Origin: Prochilodus magdalenae
Taxonomy: Eukaryota; Chordata; Actinopteri; Characiformes; Prochilodontidae
Assembly (NCBI GenBank): GCA_024036415.1
Contig: JAMWET010004111.1
Span: 26,880-90,879 of the forward strand
Direction of reading: 5' to 3'
DNA length: 64,000 nucleotides
Shown: positions 32,828 through 43,869 of the stretch, in pieces
How positions within the stretch are numbered: position 1 is the first letter of the stretch
How the letters are laid out: each line of letters starts with the position of its first letter
Program-made: the position numbers and the translations under genes
Notes under the pieces: model-generated
What the model was told of the DNA's origin: nothing
Seen by the model: only the letters and a program-made list of their open reading frames with translations
Databases searched by the model: none

Positions 32828-33303
32828 TCTGGGGCTGAAACCTTACACTACTGACTGAGAGTTCACTGGTGGTTCTAGAAGGGAAAAGGGCAGTTGTGTT
32901 CTAGGTAACAACGGCACCAATTAAAGGGCAGTGTTGTTTAACGGCAGGAAACACACCTGTCTGTTTGGAGTGGGGGTGAAATCTTCGGTTCTGGGAACAG
33001 TCTGGAGAAGACCGAGAAGAGAGGTTACTGTAAGAGACTTTAAAAATAAATGTAGTGTATAATTATGAACATAACGAGACACAAAGCCAGCACTGAGCTT
33101 GTTCCGTGTTTATTGTATATACGGTAGCGGGGAAAGTTTCTGGGCTCTCAGATTCACCTGGACTTCTCCAGTAACGGCTCCTGGAATATGAAATATCCGT
33201 CTCTGCTGTTACAGGCCTGTTATGAGTCTGTGTTAAGAACAGCGTGCGTGCTTGTAACTCATTTAATCTGATTTGCACTGTACCTCTTAGGTCCATTTAC
33301 ATG

Positions 33304-33613
33304 TGTCATATACTGCCCCCTCCTGGGCCTGCTTGGTACTGCACAGGCCTTCTGAAATGTTCTCTCTACCTGCCCCACCCACTGCTCCCACCTGCAGCTG
33401 ATCATGCACTCATTAGGACTGCTTCCTGTACTCTTCTGTTTGCTGTGTTGGTTAGCAAAGCCTCAGTGTGCTCATGTGGGGTTTCTGTTGGTCCCTCGTC
33501 CCTCACATCTGCTGCCTGCCTGTGTTAGGACCCCTGCCTGTTATCTGTGAGTACTAGAATGCCCCAAATAAACCCACTCAGCTTCTGCAGCCTGCCTCAC
33601 CTCCTCGTTACAT
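33304..33613 (+). mobile_element. Solo LTR, about 310 bp, same family as 5594-5950
   Basis: Starts TGTCATATACTGCCCCCTCC, contains AATAAACCCAC, and ends 'CTGCCTCACCTCCTCG' plus TTACAT. CATG flanks both edges (33300-33303 and 33614-33617), a possible 4-bp target duplication. It shares the opening and closing text with the LTR at 5594. No internal region. Confidence 0.6.
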
Positions 33614-34044
33614 CATGCTTATTGTACAACAGCTTTTATCTTTATTTGGAGTTCTCCAAATATGATTATAGGACCTGTTAATGGAGATATTAGGGTTGTT
33701 TTGATGATGTTGGATTAATTAATATTATTTTATAATATTGTATATAATTTATATAGCATTTGTTTATTTTATATTGAGTGTATATTAACACAGACTGATT
33801 TATTAATATTGTGATGTATTAAGATCCTTTCTATAAGTCATCATGTCTGGAGATGATGCAGGTTGCTGAAGTCTGCAGGTAAAGCTCTGGCCTGCAGTGT
33901 CGGCTGTCTGTAGAATTCAGAAACACTGTTTATAATTTAGAGTCATATAATAATGATAAATCTAAATGATCACCATGTGCTGTTAATTTACATAATCAGT
34001 ATTAATGATAGTCATGACCTGCCAGAGTGTATTTCTTCTGCACA

Positions 34045-34058
34045 CCACTAGAGGGCAG
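34045..34058 (+). promoter_or_regulatory. Isolated CTCF-like core motif
   Basis: CCACTAGAGGGCAG matches CCASYAGRKGGCRS at every position and has the same orientation as the array at 26.2-31 kb. It is not part of an array unit; the flanks differ. Confidence 0.4.
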
Positions 34059-34099
34059 TATCTGAACACTTTATGAGGTCAAACCATATAAACTTTAAA

Positions 34100-35190
34100 G
34101 AGCAGAGCTGGGATATAAGGGAAGTCCTTCATGGAGATTCAGACCTGGTCACAGTGGTGGTGGCTGGATGAGGTGGATGAGTTGAAGGCCTGTTGAAGCT
34201 CCACCTCAGGAAGTTTTGCCTGATGGTTTTGCGTTGTTGTATGACAATGTACGTTAGAACCGTACGTTCTGCTGGTTCATGTTCGGGTTCTTGTGTTTGC
34301 AGTGTGCATGTAGGAACACCTCTTTATACAGGGAATGTTCCTGTCTCAAACTCTGCAGGTACAGGTGGGGGTGGTGAAAATGCGTTTCTATGTGGAATCT
34401 TAACCACACCCAGCTGTGAAGTTACTGATCTGGGAAGTTCTGGGAAGACTTGTTTCCAGTATGCTGGAATAGATCTGTGGGTTGGTATATAATCCTGTTG
34501 GGTCAGTGCAGCGCTGCCTGCGTGATCCGCCCGGAGGTTCCGTCTTATAGCCTTTCAGCACAGGTCCGTTTTGATGCCCCGTTTTTGCAGACAATAATTT
34601 GTGGTATTTAAAATGAGCAATTTGGTTACAAGAGAAGGTTGTCAGCAGCCCCTAGCAGTACCACTATGGCCCACTAGGAGGCCCCAGCCTACAGGCTTTA
34701 AGCTACTCTATAGATCCTAGTCCAGTGTAGAGTGTGAGTGTGCATGTTTACAGATGACTCCCAGCCCTGTCCCCATGATGTCATCCAGAGGTGAAGCTCG
34801 GTGGGTTGTTAATGAAGAGCTGGTGGATATGTTCTACTGTGGTGCCATCATTGTGCTTCTGGCACCTGATCAGAGGGGGCTTCATAAAGCAGGATTCCTC
34901 AGTTAGTCAGACAACTGTCCAACCATCAGGACTGTCCCATAGGAGGAGAGGTCAGAAGTGTACCCTGACTGGGAAATGTGACTGATTCCCATCTGTAGCT
35001 GACCGCTGTAGATTGGTGGGCCATTTAGGCAGCCAGTTAATTCCAGTGGTGTGTGTTTTACTCTTATTATGAAATTAGAATTTAATATTAACATTATTGA
35101 AGTTTCGCTGCCTGTTCTGTACTGCCCATATAAGGAAACCAGGCTGACCTAACACATACGCATATGCTCATCATCAAAGGAGTAGTTGCA
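34100..35190. other. Intergenic, no recognisable gene
   Basis: Short open frames only; none shows a recognisable domain. I see no RNA gene here. Confidence 0.5.
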
Positions 35191-35194
35191 TCCC

Positions 35195-35900
35195 GAGGAA
35201 TGAAAGGTGGTGGATGGGTTTGACATTATGAAACAGGCTGATGATTCTAGTTTCATGCTCGACTGCACACGTGGCAAGGCCAGGATGGGTCTTATCGCTT
35301 TACCTGACTGACCCAACAGCCGAGATCACAGATATCCAGCGAGCAGTGGTGTCCTCCATGAGGCATCCTGTTAGAGCAGCACCATTGGCAGACAGCTGCA
35401 CCACACAGGACTACATGCACACAGACCGTTACCACGCCTGTCCTTAACACCATGTCACCAAAGACTGCAGTGGTGTCGTACCAGACTGTCATGGAGTGAC
35501 TCAGAATGGCGTTGGGTCATCTTCAGTGACGAGTCCCGCTTTAGTCTTGGTGGAGACGCCCAACGAATCCGTGTGTGGAGGCACCGTGGTCAGCACCAAG
35601 ATGAACGGTTCATTGTCATACGTCCAGAAGACCTGGTGTACCTCCACCTCCACCCCTACCGCACCATCTGCAGGAACTGTGTGAGGATGTTCAAGCTGCA
35701 TGGGGTGGATTACCACAGGACACCATTAGGAACCTCTACAGCTCCATACCGAGACGTCTGGTATGTTGGCTTAGCAAATATGGCGCCCCGACACCATACT
35801 GAGAGACAGACTTCTGTATGTGTAGCTCAATAAATATTGATCATATCAGTCTAAATTTATCATCAGTTATTGATCCTGGTCACCTTTATCTTCCTTCCCA
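35195..35900 (+). pseudogene. Tc1-like transposase remnant (plus-strand copy)
   Basis: 'EWRWVIFSDESRFSLGGDAQ' followed by 'RVWRHRGQHQDER' is the second catalytic-Asp region of Tc1 transposases. The C-terminal part (about 35693-35830) continues in another frame with 'LPQDTIRNLYSSIPRR' and ends near 'ETDFCM'. The segment with the third acidic residue is deleted, and there are frameshifts. A second copy, inverted, is at 43265-43862; both share 'TAAATATTGATCATATCAG' and 'ATTGATCCTGGTCACC' after the coding part. Confidence 0.82.
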
Positions 35901-36074
35901 ACACCACCGCACTCCCACACCTCCTTCTGGGTGCGGCTGTTCTTTTTACATGTGTGGCTCCACCCTACAGTAGATATGTCCCTCCCCATTGGCACTGAAG
36001 TTATAAGGAGTGTGTGTTGGCTTGGACTGCTTCTAAATGAGGCCAGCCAATCAGAACAGAGCTCATTTATATAT

Positions 36075-36302
36075 CATCACTGTCCAAAGAAAAACATGTA
36101 CCTCCATTTTTGTTGATTTTTACTTTTACGCCACGTTTGATCACATGAACTGCTGTTTACACTGTGTGGAAATTTCATGAAGAATGGAACGACAGTAATG
36201 GCCCAAACTGCTTGGAAAGACGTCTGGTTCCATTGACTTCCATTAAAATTACTTTTTAATAATTTGGCCTCTCCTGTAATTGTTTTTCTTTGGACAGCGA
36301 TG
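36075..36302 (-). mobile_element. MITE-like element, 228 bp
   Basis: Ends CATCACTGTCCAAAGAAAAA and the inverted copy TTTTTCTTTGGACAGCGATG. Related internally to the element at 8476-8718. No open frame. Target duplication not resolved. Confidence 0.75.
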
Positions 36303-36972
36303 GTGTACAGTTTAATGCTTCTGTTTAAATTTAACATATTAAAGAGAAAAACAATATTTTACATTTCTACCATGTGGTGAAAGACTGTATCAGTAACCAG
36401 TTAGAAGCTGTGCTGTAATATTTAACACGCCTGCTTCACTGACAGGTAAAAATGAATTATGACTGTTTGGGCTACATAAACCCCAGTGGAAGAACAATGC
36501 CGGATATAGGCCTGCTTTTCTTCCTCCGGCTGTACACGGTTTAGGATAAACGGGTTCCGGAATGACGCATTCCCTCGGGAAAGTCAGGAATGATTTCAGC
36601 TATAACGGGTTTACACTCCTGAACATAAATCCTCTGGCGAGGACATGAATCTGAAACACACAGCTTTATGGAGAATGCTGTAGGTCATACTGGCACAGGG
36701 ACAGGGTTCGGATATGGTGACACTGCTAAGGGCAATTCCACCGCTTTTCTGAAATTCCTCCCTAATTCAGGGCTCGGGATGTAAACCGATTCTGTCAGAT
36801 TGGGTTTGGTGTGACGTGGTTGATTGTAAACCTCCAGTGAAGCTACGTGAGTCCTGAGTTGTGTATTGAATGCTGATGATTAGTTCTCTTTGGGGACTAT
36901 TTTGCCTTGCAGCACTCTCCATGTATCCCTCCACCATTAAAACCCTATAAAATACATTTAGGGCCAAAGGTT

Positions 36973-37007
<35 letters not shown>
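36973..37007 (+). repeat. (TC)n microsatellite
   Basis: About 17 uninterrupted TC dinucleotides, followed by (ATT)n-like text. Confidence 0.95.
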
Positions 37008-37009
<2 letters not shown>

Positions 37010-37122
37010 TATTATTTATTAATCCATAGAGGTATCCAGACACAGTAAATAGACACAGTACCAGAGAGCTCCGCGCGCTCCCAGCAGATGGCAGCACGGG
37101 ACGCGCTCACGAGCCACTAGCA

Positions 37123-38690
37123 TATGGAACGCCAAACGGTCCTAAATTACGCCTAGCAACGACGCGTCTTGTTTTAAAAGCGCCGTAAAATACGCCGCTC
37201 TAGTGGCTTTTTACGCCGTAAAATACGCCGCTTTTTTGGCTTTCGACGCGTATCCTCGAAATGGCGAAAAAAACGGCGTTTTTTGCGCCCCAAAACGGCG
37301 TATTTTACGCCGCTCTTCTGCAGCTAGGACGCCGTAAAAAGCGGCGTTTTAAAATATGGTAATGAGCTCCGCCCGTCGGCTTACAGAGCCAATAGATTTA
37401 ATCTCCTTCCAACCAATCGCTGGCTGAGAGAGTCAGACCGGACTAGTTCAGCACAGATCAGACCTGTCTGTAGTAGTGATGGGCACAGCAGCTCCTTTAG
37501 ATGAACTGAATTATTAGAATCAATTCACTAAAAACATATGTTTAAAAGATTCGTTCACCGAATCGTTCAGTGCTTGGCAGGAGGAGCCTGCGACTCCAAC
37601 CCACCTAACTGATACACGGCTGAACGGTTCATGTTTCAGTTTAGTTCACGGCTTCCGGGACCAGGAGACGAGAGTGTTGTAAATATTAATAAATAAAAAA
37701 TATTCAAGTATGCAACTAAAAGTTGGGTTTATTATAGGAAATATAAATTAAATTATAAATAACATAATACAAAAAATAAGTATGAACTAACCTACAACTT
37801 TGAGTGCAAAATAAATATTAAATTAAGAGCAAATTACAAACTGTACATTCAGAAGAAAATATCAACTTAAATGTGCGAATGTGAATCACAGTGTCAGTAC
37901 GTTCAGTGAACGAATCGCAATGAGAGTCTCCGCCACCAGATTCGCGGGTGATATATATATATATATATATTGATTAATATATTAATATATTTCTGTGTCC
38001 TGATGTACACAAACGTTTACATAACCTATGGATTATACCCATGTTTTTCTCTGTTGCTATATGCACAACTGTGTCTTCACATACACTACCTCATGTTCTT
38101 ACATGTACTTGTTTCTACCTCTTTGATGAAGTCGTAACCTGCTTGTCATTACATGTGTGCTTGCACATTCTTAATGACAATAAATTTAATTTAATTTACA
38201 TTTTATAAAATCCAAAACAACTCTTATTACTTTAGGCATTGTTATCTAAAACAACACGAAGGTTAGATACACGAGAGGCCCGAGCCCCGCTCTCGGAGTG
38301 TATAACTGTGTAGAAGTGTAAGTCTGGAGTAATGAACTAGCCAGAGAGCCGCAGGATCTGTGCTGAACTAGTCCGGTCTGACTCTCTCAGCCAGCGATTG
38401 GTTGGAAGGAGATTAAATCTATTGGCTCTGTAAGCCGACGGGCGGAGCTCATTACCATATTTTAAAACGCCGCTTTTTACGGCGTCCTAGCTGCAGAAGA
38501 GCGGCGTAAAATACGGCGTTTTGGGGCGCAAAAAACGCCGTTTTTTTCGCCAGTTCGAGGATACGCGTCGAAAGCCAAAAAACGGTGTATTTTACGGCGT
38601 AAAAAGCCACTAGAGCGGCGTATTTTACGGCGCTTTTAAAACAAGACGCGTCGTTGCTAGGCGTAATTTAGGACCGTTTGGCGTTCCATA
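37123..38690. mobile_element. 1568-bp foldback-type element with 337-bp inverted arms and 6-bp target duplication
   Basis: Arms 37123-37459 and 38355-38690 are near-perfect inverted copies. The ends read TATGGAACGCCAAACGG...CCGTTTGGCGTTCCATA, and CTAGCA flanks both sides (37117-37122 and 38691-38696). Each arm carries several short, themselves palindromic, CpG-rich sub-repeats of ACGCCGTAAAATACGCCG type. The interior (37460-38354) has hAT-like wording ('AGTGATGGGCACAGCAGC', 'GATTCGTTCACCGAATCG') and a LINE-like 3' tail near 38040-38205 ('TGACAATAAATTTAATTTAA'), so it may be composite. No transposase frame. Same TAT...ATA ends and 6-bp duplication length as the element at 29880. Confidence 0.88.
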
Positions 38691-38699
38691 CTAGCAGAG

Positions 38700-39310
38700 T
38701 GAGATAATGGCCCGCTTGGTTTCTCGCGATGTGATTGGTTAACGCAAGCCTACCCTCCAGATCTAGGATTGGCTAGAAGTGTTTTCCTTCTCTACCATTG
38801 ACTAGGCCTGCCTTTATGCGATGTGATTGGCTACCAGGTCCTCGTGCACGCATGCCCCTCCCTCTTGCATTGCGATTGGCTCACCAGCATCCCGCCTCGT
38901 GTATTCATACCCGCGAGTAGCGAGTGAGCTGGAGGCCAACCCTAACGCCGAGTGGGCGTGGCCATTCACAATACGGGCGGAAATAAAAATAAATCCCACA
39001 TAACGCGGAGAGATGGGCGCGCGCGCCGCCAGAAACAGAGCAGCCCCGCTTGACAGGAGCGCAGCGCACGAGCAGAAACTCACTGCGGGGGGCAGTTTGG
39101 ACGGGCAGTGGGGGCAGACCGAGAGCCACCACGCGCGCAGGCAGATATGGAGAGAAGAGGACGCGCTGATGTGTAGGCGGCTCAGTCCCAATGATGCTGA
39201 GCGCAGCGGCGCGAGCGAGGCGCTGCTTTCGCTGAGCGCGCGCCACAGAGTCCGATAGAGTGAGAAGGGGAGAGAGAGGGGGGGAAAGTTTGGGGCTGGT
39301 GGAGAGTGAG
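38700..39310 (+). promoter_or_regulatory. Promoter / 5' UTR region of the melatonin receptor gene
   Basis: Sharply GC- and CpG-rich compared with the flanks (e.g. 39005-39260). Four GATTGG boxes (inverted CCAAT, NF-Y type) lie at 38733, 38767, 38825 and 38874, spaced 34, 58 and 49 bp; two sit in near-copies of 'GCGATGTGATTGG'. No clear TATA box at a fixed place, though 'GTATTCATACC' occurs at 38899. The transcription start is not determinable from sequence. Confidence 0.6.
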
Positions 39311-39476
39311 ATGATCCTGAATGGAAGCTACGGGAACGGCTCGGCGCTCGAGCAGCGGCCGCCCTGGGTGGCCACCACACTGGGCTGCTTCCTCATCTTC
39401 ACCATCGTGGTGGATATTCTGGGGAACCTGCTGGTCATCTTCTCCGTGTACAGGAACAAGAAGCTCCGGAACGCAG
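39311..39476 (+). CDS. mtnr1a: Melatonin receptor, coding exon 1 (probably type 1A)
   Basis: ATG at 39311 gives 55 codons plus one base. The N-terminus has two N-glycosylation sequons (NGS at residues 4-6 and NGS at 10-12). 'PPWVATTLGCFLIFTIVVD' then 'ILGNLLVIFSVYRNKKLRNA' is transmembrane helix 1 and the first intracellular loop; 'IFTIVVDILGNLLVI' and 'YRNKKLRNAG' are near-invariant in melatonin receptors, class A GPCRs that couple to Gi and sense night-time melatonin. The exon ends in a split Gly codon at GCAG/GTAATC, the conserved intron position of this family. Exon 2 (helices 2-7) is not in the window, so intron 1 exceeds 24.5 kb. Subtype 1A rather than 1B/1C is judged from the wording of helix 1 only; fish often have two mtnr1a copies. 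Confidence 0.88.
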
Positions 39477-39589
39477 GTAATCAAGACGGAGAGAGAGTGG
39501 GTGCGCACAGGTGCGCGCGGGGAAGGGAAGCGCTCTCGTGCCCACATCACCCTATTCATAATAGTTAGGGTTCCTGTATGGTTCTTGGC

Positions 39590-40350
39590 TTGGAAAATTC
39601 TACAGCCTTAAATACATAGGTTCTTGACATTGGTTCTACACCCTTAAAATGACAATGGCTTGGCCCTTGTTTCTGTAACACCGGTTCTCGGTCTGGTGTT
39701 TGGTTCTACACTATTATAAATATTGGCTCTTGGTTTGCACATGGCTCCAAAAATAAAGGTTCCTTAATGGCTCCCTGCTTTGCAATTGGTTCAACACCCT
39801 TGAATAAAAGTCTTGGCTTGGACCCTGGTTCTACATTTTTATCAACATAGGTTCTAGCCTTGGACCTAGGTTCCTCACTGTTACAAATATAGGGTTCTAT
39901 CTTGAACGTTGGTTCAGTACTCTTAGAAATATAGGTTCTCAGCTTAAACCTTGGTTCTGCACTAATATACATATAGGTTCTCAGCATGGATCTCGGTTCT
40001 GTATGCTCAAATATGCTATAGGTTCTCAGCTCTGACATGGTTCTTGCAGTCCTAAAATATAGGTTCTTTAATGATTCTGGGCTTTGACATTGGTTCTACA
40101 ACCCTTCAATGCCTGCATTGGTTCTACCAATATTATAAACATTGGTTCTCAGCTTGAATCTTGGTTCTATGTGTTGGTAAGCATACGTTCTTAGCTTGGA
40201 CTATAGTTCAAGACTCGTATAGGTTCTCAGCATGGACATTGGTTCTATGCTGTTATAAATATGCGTTCCCAGCATGAACCTTGGATCTTGGTTCTGGTTC
40301 TGTATGGTTGAACATATAGGCTCTCAGCCAAGACATGGGTCCTGCTTTGA
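39590..40350 (+). repeat. Degenerate ~42-45-bp minisatellite (ATAGGTTCTCAGC...)
   Basis: Units begin ATAGGTTCT(C)AGC at 39847, 39889, 39931, 39973 and 40018 (periods 42-45), each followed by a 'CCTTGGTTCT' and a 'CACTNTTANAAAT' stretch. Divergence grows to both sides. Intron 1 of the melatonin receptor gene. Apparent frames through it are not genes. Confidence 0.9.
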
Positions 40351-40593
40351 TTTTGAGTTCTAAGTTGGTTTGGAACTTAGTATAAATACATGTTACTTAA
40401 TGGACGTGCAGTAGAACATCTCGTTTATTGGTGTAGAACTTTTATCTTTATGTGAAGGTTCTTTGAAAATTTCCGAAGTGCAAATAGGTTCTTATTTACA
40501 AAACATGTAACAGCTGTGGAACCCTTTCGTGGCTGTATGATATAGAACCAAAAAAAGTTCTTTAAATCACGGAGTAGAACCATGTAATTAATG

Positions 40594-40958
40594 CGTTCGT
40601 GGTTCTGTTTCTTTAAACAACCCTGAAGAACATATAACTGTCACGCATGTCACGGAAACGTGTACTACGCCAGCACGTGCGCTCGCGAGATGTAAACAAA
40701 CTGTGTATTGCCTTCTGCACCGAAATGCTCCCTCTATTAGAAACCGGCTTCAATGCATTTCCTGCGTTCGAGTGTTCGTGGTTCTGTTTCTTTAAACAAC
40801 CCCTGAAGCACCATATAAGCTGTTGCACGCATTTAAGGGGAACGGAAACTACGCCAGCACGGAGCTCGGAGATAAGCTTAAACAAACTTGTTGTATTGTT
40901 TCTGCACCGAAATGCTCTCTCTATTAGAAACCGCTTCCAATGTAAATTTCTCCGTTCC
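40594..40958 (+). repeat. 180-bp direct tandem duplication, two copies
   Basis: Copies start at 40594 and 40774 with 'GTTCGTGGTTCTGTTTCTTT', and both carry 'TACGCCAGCACG', 'TGCACCGAAATGCTC' and 'CTATTAGAAACCG'. The copies differ mostly by single-base insertions and deletions rather than substitutions, as expected for a noisy read joined in assembly, although true duplication is possible. Confidence 0.85.
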
Positions 40959-40959
40959 A

Positions 40960-41771
40960 CCTTCATGAGCGGGCACTGCGCTTTTACGCACGGCTCTCGT
41001 TGTTGTTGTTTGTGTGATAACGTGGGGATTCTTCAGGCACGGATTAGCGCATCGATGCTAATTCATGTTCTCGGAGTAGATGCCGCCGCGTTATTGATGG
41101 GCTGTGTATGTTTGTGGACGTGCGTAATTGTGCGTAAATGCGCACGGTGCGTTGAGAGGCTGGAATAAAATGCAGGTTAATCAGCTTTTAGGTTTTTACC
41201 CAGCCGGTTACTTTGCCAGGCTAACAGCTCTCCTCACCCGGTGAAGAGTTTGACTTGACGTTCTGAAAGATCAGCGCGTTGAAGCGCGAGAGTGGATGTG
41301 TTTCCTGTACTTGGCCACTCGTATGTGGAGGTTGCTTCTTTTTGTCCTGTAAGTCACCCAGCCTGATCAATATAGACGGAGTAGCAGACCCAAAGTGCTT
41401 GTACAGCTGTAATACTCTTGTAGTGCTGGAGGATCTTGCATTATAGAGAGTTGTTCTGTATTGTAACACCATTCTCAAGTTGTGGTGTTTACTCAAGTCA
41501 TTAAATGCTGCTCATAAAACGAGCACGTTCAAGTAGGAACGCAGAGAAACATGCATTACCCAAGATAAATGCTGCAGCTTTGCTTTTGGTACCTGCTACA
41601 CACATGGAGAACGTGACATCACCTGTAAAAAGTTTGATCATGAAGCCTGTATGGTCCTACCACTGGCAGTCCTTGTTATATAATAGGAGATTAGCTTTAT
41701 GCTAACCTTGCGAAGCTAATTCTGTAGTTTAGTCACATTTGATAAAAACATATATCAAAAACATCAAAAAA

Positions 41772-41838
<67 letters not shown>

Positions 41839-42250
41839 TAATTTGAATTTATTAGAATGAACATACTGCTGCCACTGTCCCGTTTTGCAGTGCAGCAAGT
41901 GCATTTGTTTGTATGCGCTCTTCTGCATGGCATTAAAGGATTTGCATGGCCCTTCGAAGTTTCATTCATCTATTTCAGATCCCTTTATCCCACATGCCCC
42001 TCCCTCATCTGCCCGTCTCCTGGCAGGGACCACTTTCCATTACAATCCCCTACATTTCTCCAAATTGCATGTATATATGTTGATGCTTATGAAACAGCAT
42101 GGCCCATGCTCCTATATTAGAATCCACAGTCATGAAGTTATGTAAATAGGACTGGCATTTGGATTGAGGGCACTCCTTTCAATCTTTATCCTCGCCGTCA
42201 GAATGATTTCAGGGAAAATGGATGATTTGCAGGAGACCCCTTCAGCTATT
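40960..42250. other. Intron 1 sequence with A-run and TA microsatellite
   Basis: No gene recognised. At 41767-41835 a run of about 23 A is followed by (TA)n of about 45 bp. Confidence 0.6.
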
Positions 42251-42259
42251 TTAAGGTGT

Positions 42260-42650
42260 ACCCATTTGCTAACACACGTTGTATAATCTCCGTAGAAAAG
42301 CATTGCCACTAGAATGGGATGCTCTGGAGAAGGTCACCCTGGGGTATAAAGTCCCCCAGCACTGGGCTGTGGAGCTGTGTAGGTGATGGAGTACCATCCA
42401 GTACCTGTGGGATGAGTTATAGTGTTTCAGAATTGACCATCCAAAGTTATTACTTGACTTCGCTAATGCTGTCTTGGCTGACACCAATCAAATCCTCATA
42501 GCAGTGTTCCAACATCTGATGTAAAGCCTTCCCTAAAGACTGGAGACTGTTACTCCAGCAAGGGAGGACAAACTCCATATTAATACCCTTCGCTTCAGAA
42601 GAACCAGGTGTCTACACACTCTTGGACTGACCCATGGCTGATCTGAAGTG
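42260..42650 (+). repeat. Probable dispersed transposon remnant
   Basis: Text such as 'GCTAATGCTGTCTTGGCTGA' and 'GTTCCAACATCTGATGTAAA', 'GCCTTCCCTAAAGACTGGAG', 'CTCCATATTAATACCCTTCG' resembles a multi-copy fish intron repeat that I recall but cannot name. No intact frame. Boundaries uncertain. Confidence 0.4.
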
Positions 42651-43038
42651 CTTCAAAGATATTGAACCGTAACACCCTAAACCTTAGACAGAGCTTAACC
42701 CCCTAAAAACTGAAGTTTGAAGATGGTTACTCTGATTTCTACCAAGTTGTGGTGCTTTTAAAATGATGTGGGTGTCTGGCTCTCTGCCACTGACGAGCAT
42801 GTCATCTGTAAACAGCCCTATGTGTTCTGCTGACCTGTGGAGTTCAGCTTCATCAGTACGTAACTACAGTCTTCAAAAATCTGAAATCAGGCCCCCCGTA
42901 GTGTACGCCATTCATTCATTCATTCATATCTAGCTGCAACAGCAGCAATCAGCATTTCAGTTCATGACCAGAAGTTTTTTGAGTTCCCCTCTAACACCTA
43001 GAGGTCTCAGGTACTGCAGATGGCAACTATGGTTAGAG

Positions 43039-43067
43039 AACATATATATATATAGATATATATATAT

Positions 43068-43100
<33 letters not shown>

Positions 43101-43130
43101 TATATATAATATATATATATATAATTTATT
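43039..43130 (+). repeat. (TA)n microsatellite
   Basis: About 90 bp of interrupted TA repeats. Confidence 0.95.
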
Positions 43131-43264
43131 TTTGTAAATTCATTGGAACAAGTAGAGAAAGTTCTGACTGACATGTAATTCATGTCGGTGGACCAGGACG
43201 GATCTGATTCACGAGTGGAGCTTGGTAAGCTTTAAGTATGGTAAGCCAACAGCCTACTGGGTCT

Positions 43265-43862
43265 TCCAGGTGGTTGTTGGTAATCCCTGTGTATGTTTTG
43301 GAAACTCCTTACATTGAAGATCTCCTTACAAGGAAGATAAAGGTGACCAGGATCAATAACTGATAAATTTAGGCTGATATGATCAATATTTATTGAGCTA
43401 CACATACAGAAGTCTCTCTCAGTATGGCACTGGGCTGCCAAATGCAACATGCCAGACGTCTCGGTATGGAGCTGTAGAGGTTCCTAATGGTGTCCTGTGA
43501 TAATCCATCCCATGCAGTTTGAATATCCTCACACGGTTCCTGCAGATGGTGCGGTAGGGGTGGAGGTGGAGTGACACCAGGCCTTCAGGACGTGTGATGC
43601 AAGGCAACAAACTGCTCATCTTGGCGCTGACCATGGTGCACACAGATTTGTTGGACGTCTCCACCAAGACAGAAGTGGGACTCATTACTGAAGCTGACTC
43701 GTTGTTAGTCTAAAACGGCACCATTGCAGTCTTTGGCGATGTTGGCGTGTTGAGGAGTAGTCCTGTATTGTGCAGACGACTGGCAATGGTGCTGGCATTA
43801 ACAGAATGACTCAGTGGATGGGTTTACATGTCGCATGATGTCAAACCTACCCACCAGGTTTC
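43265..43862 (-). pseudogene. Tc1-like transposase remnant (minus-strand copy)
   Basis: Inverted relative of 35195-35900. On the minus strand it holds 'TSVLVETSNKSVCTMVSAKM'-type shifted text around the ESRF region and the same C-terminal block leading to 'GAGCTACACATACAG' and 'AATATTTATTGAGC' on the plus strand. Frames are broken. It sits in intron 1. Confidence 0.78.
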
Positions 43863-43869
43863 ATTGCTG

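Noticed and set aside
38814..39380. Minus-strand frame of 188 codons and other frames over the mtnr1a promoter
   Set aside because: GC-rich DNA has few stops; composition is Ser/Ala/Arg/Pro-rich without a domain, and it overlaps the real exon 1 antisense.
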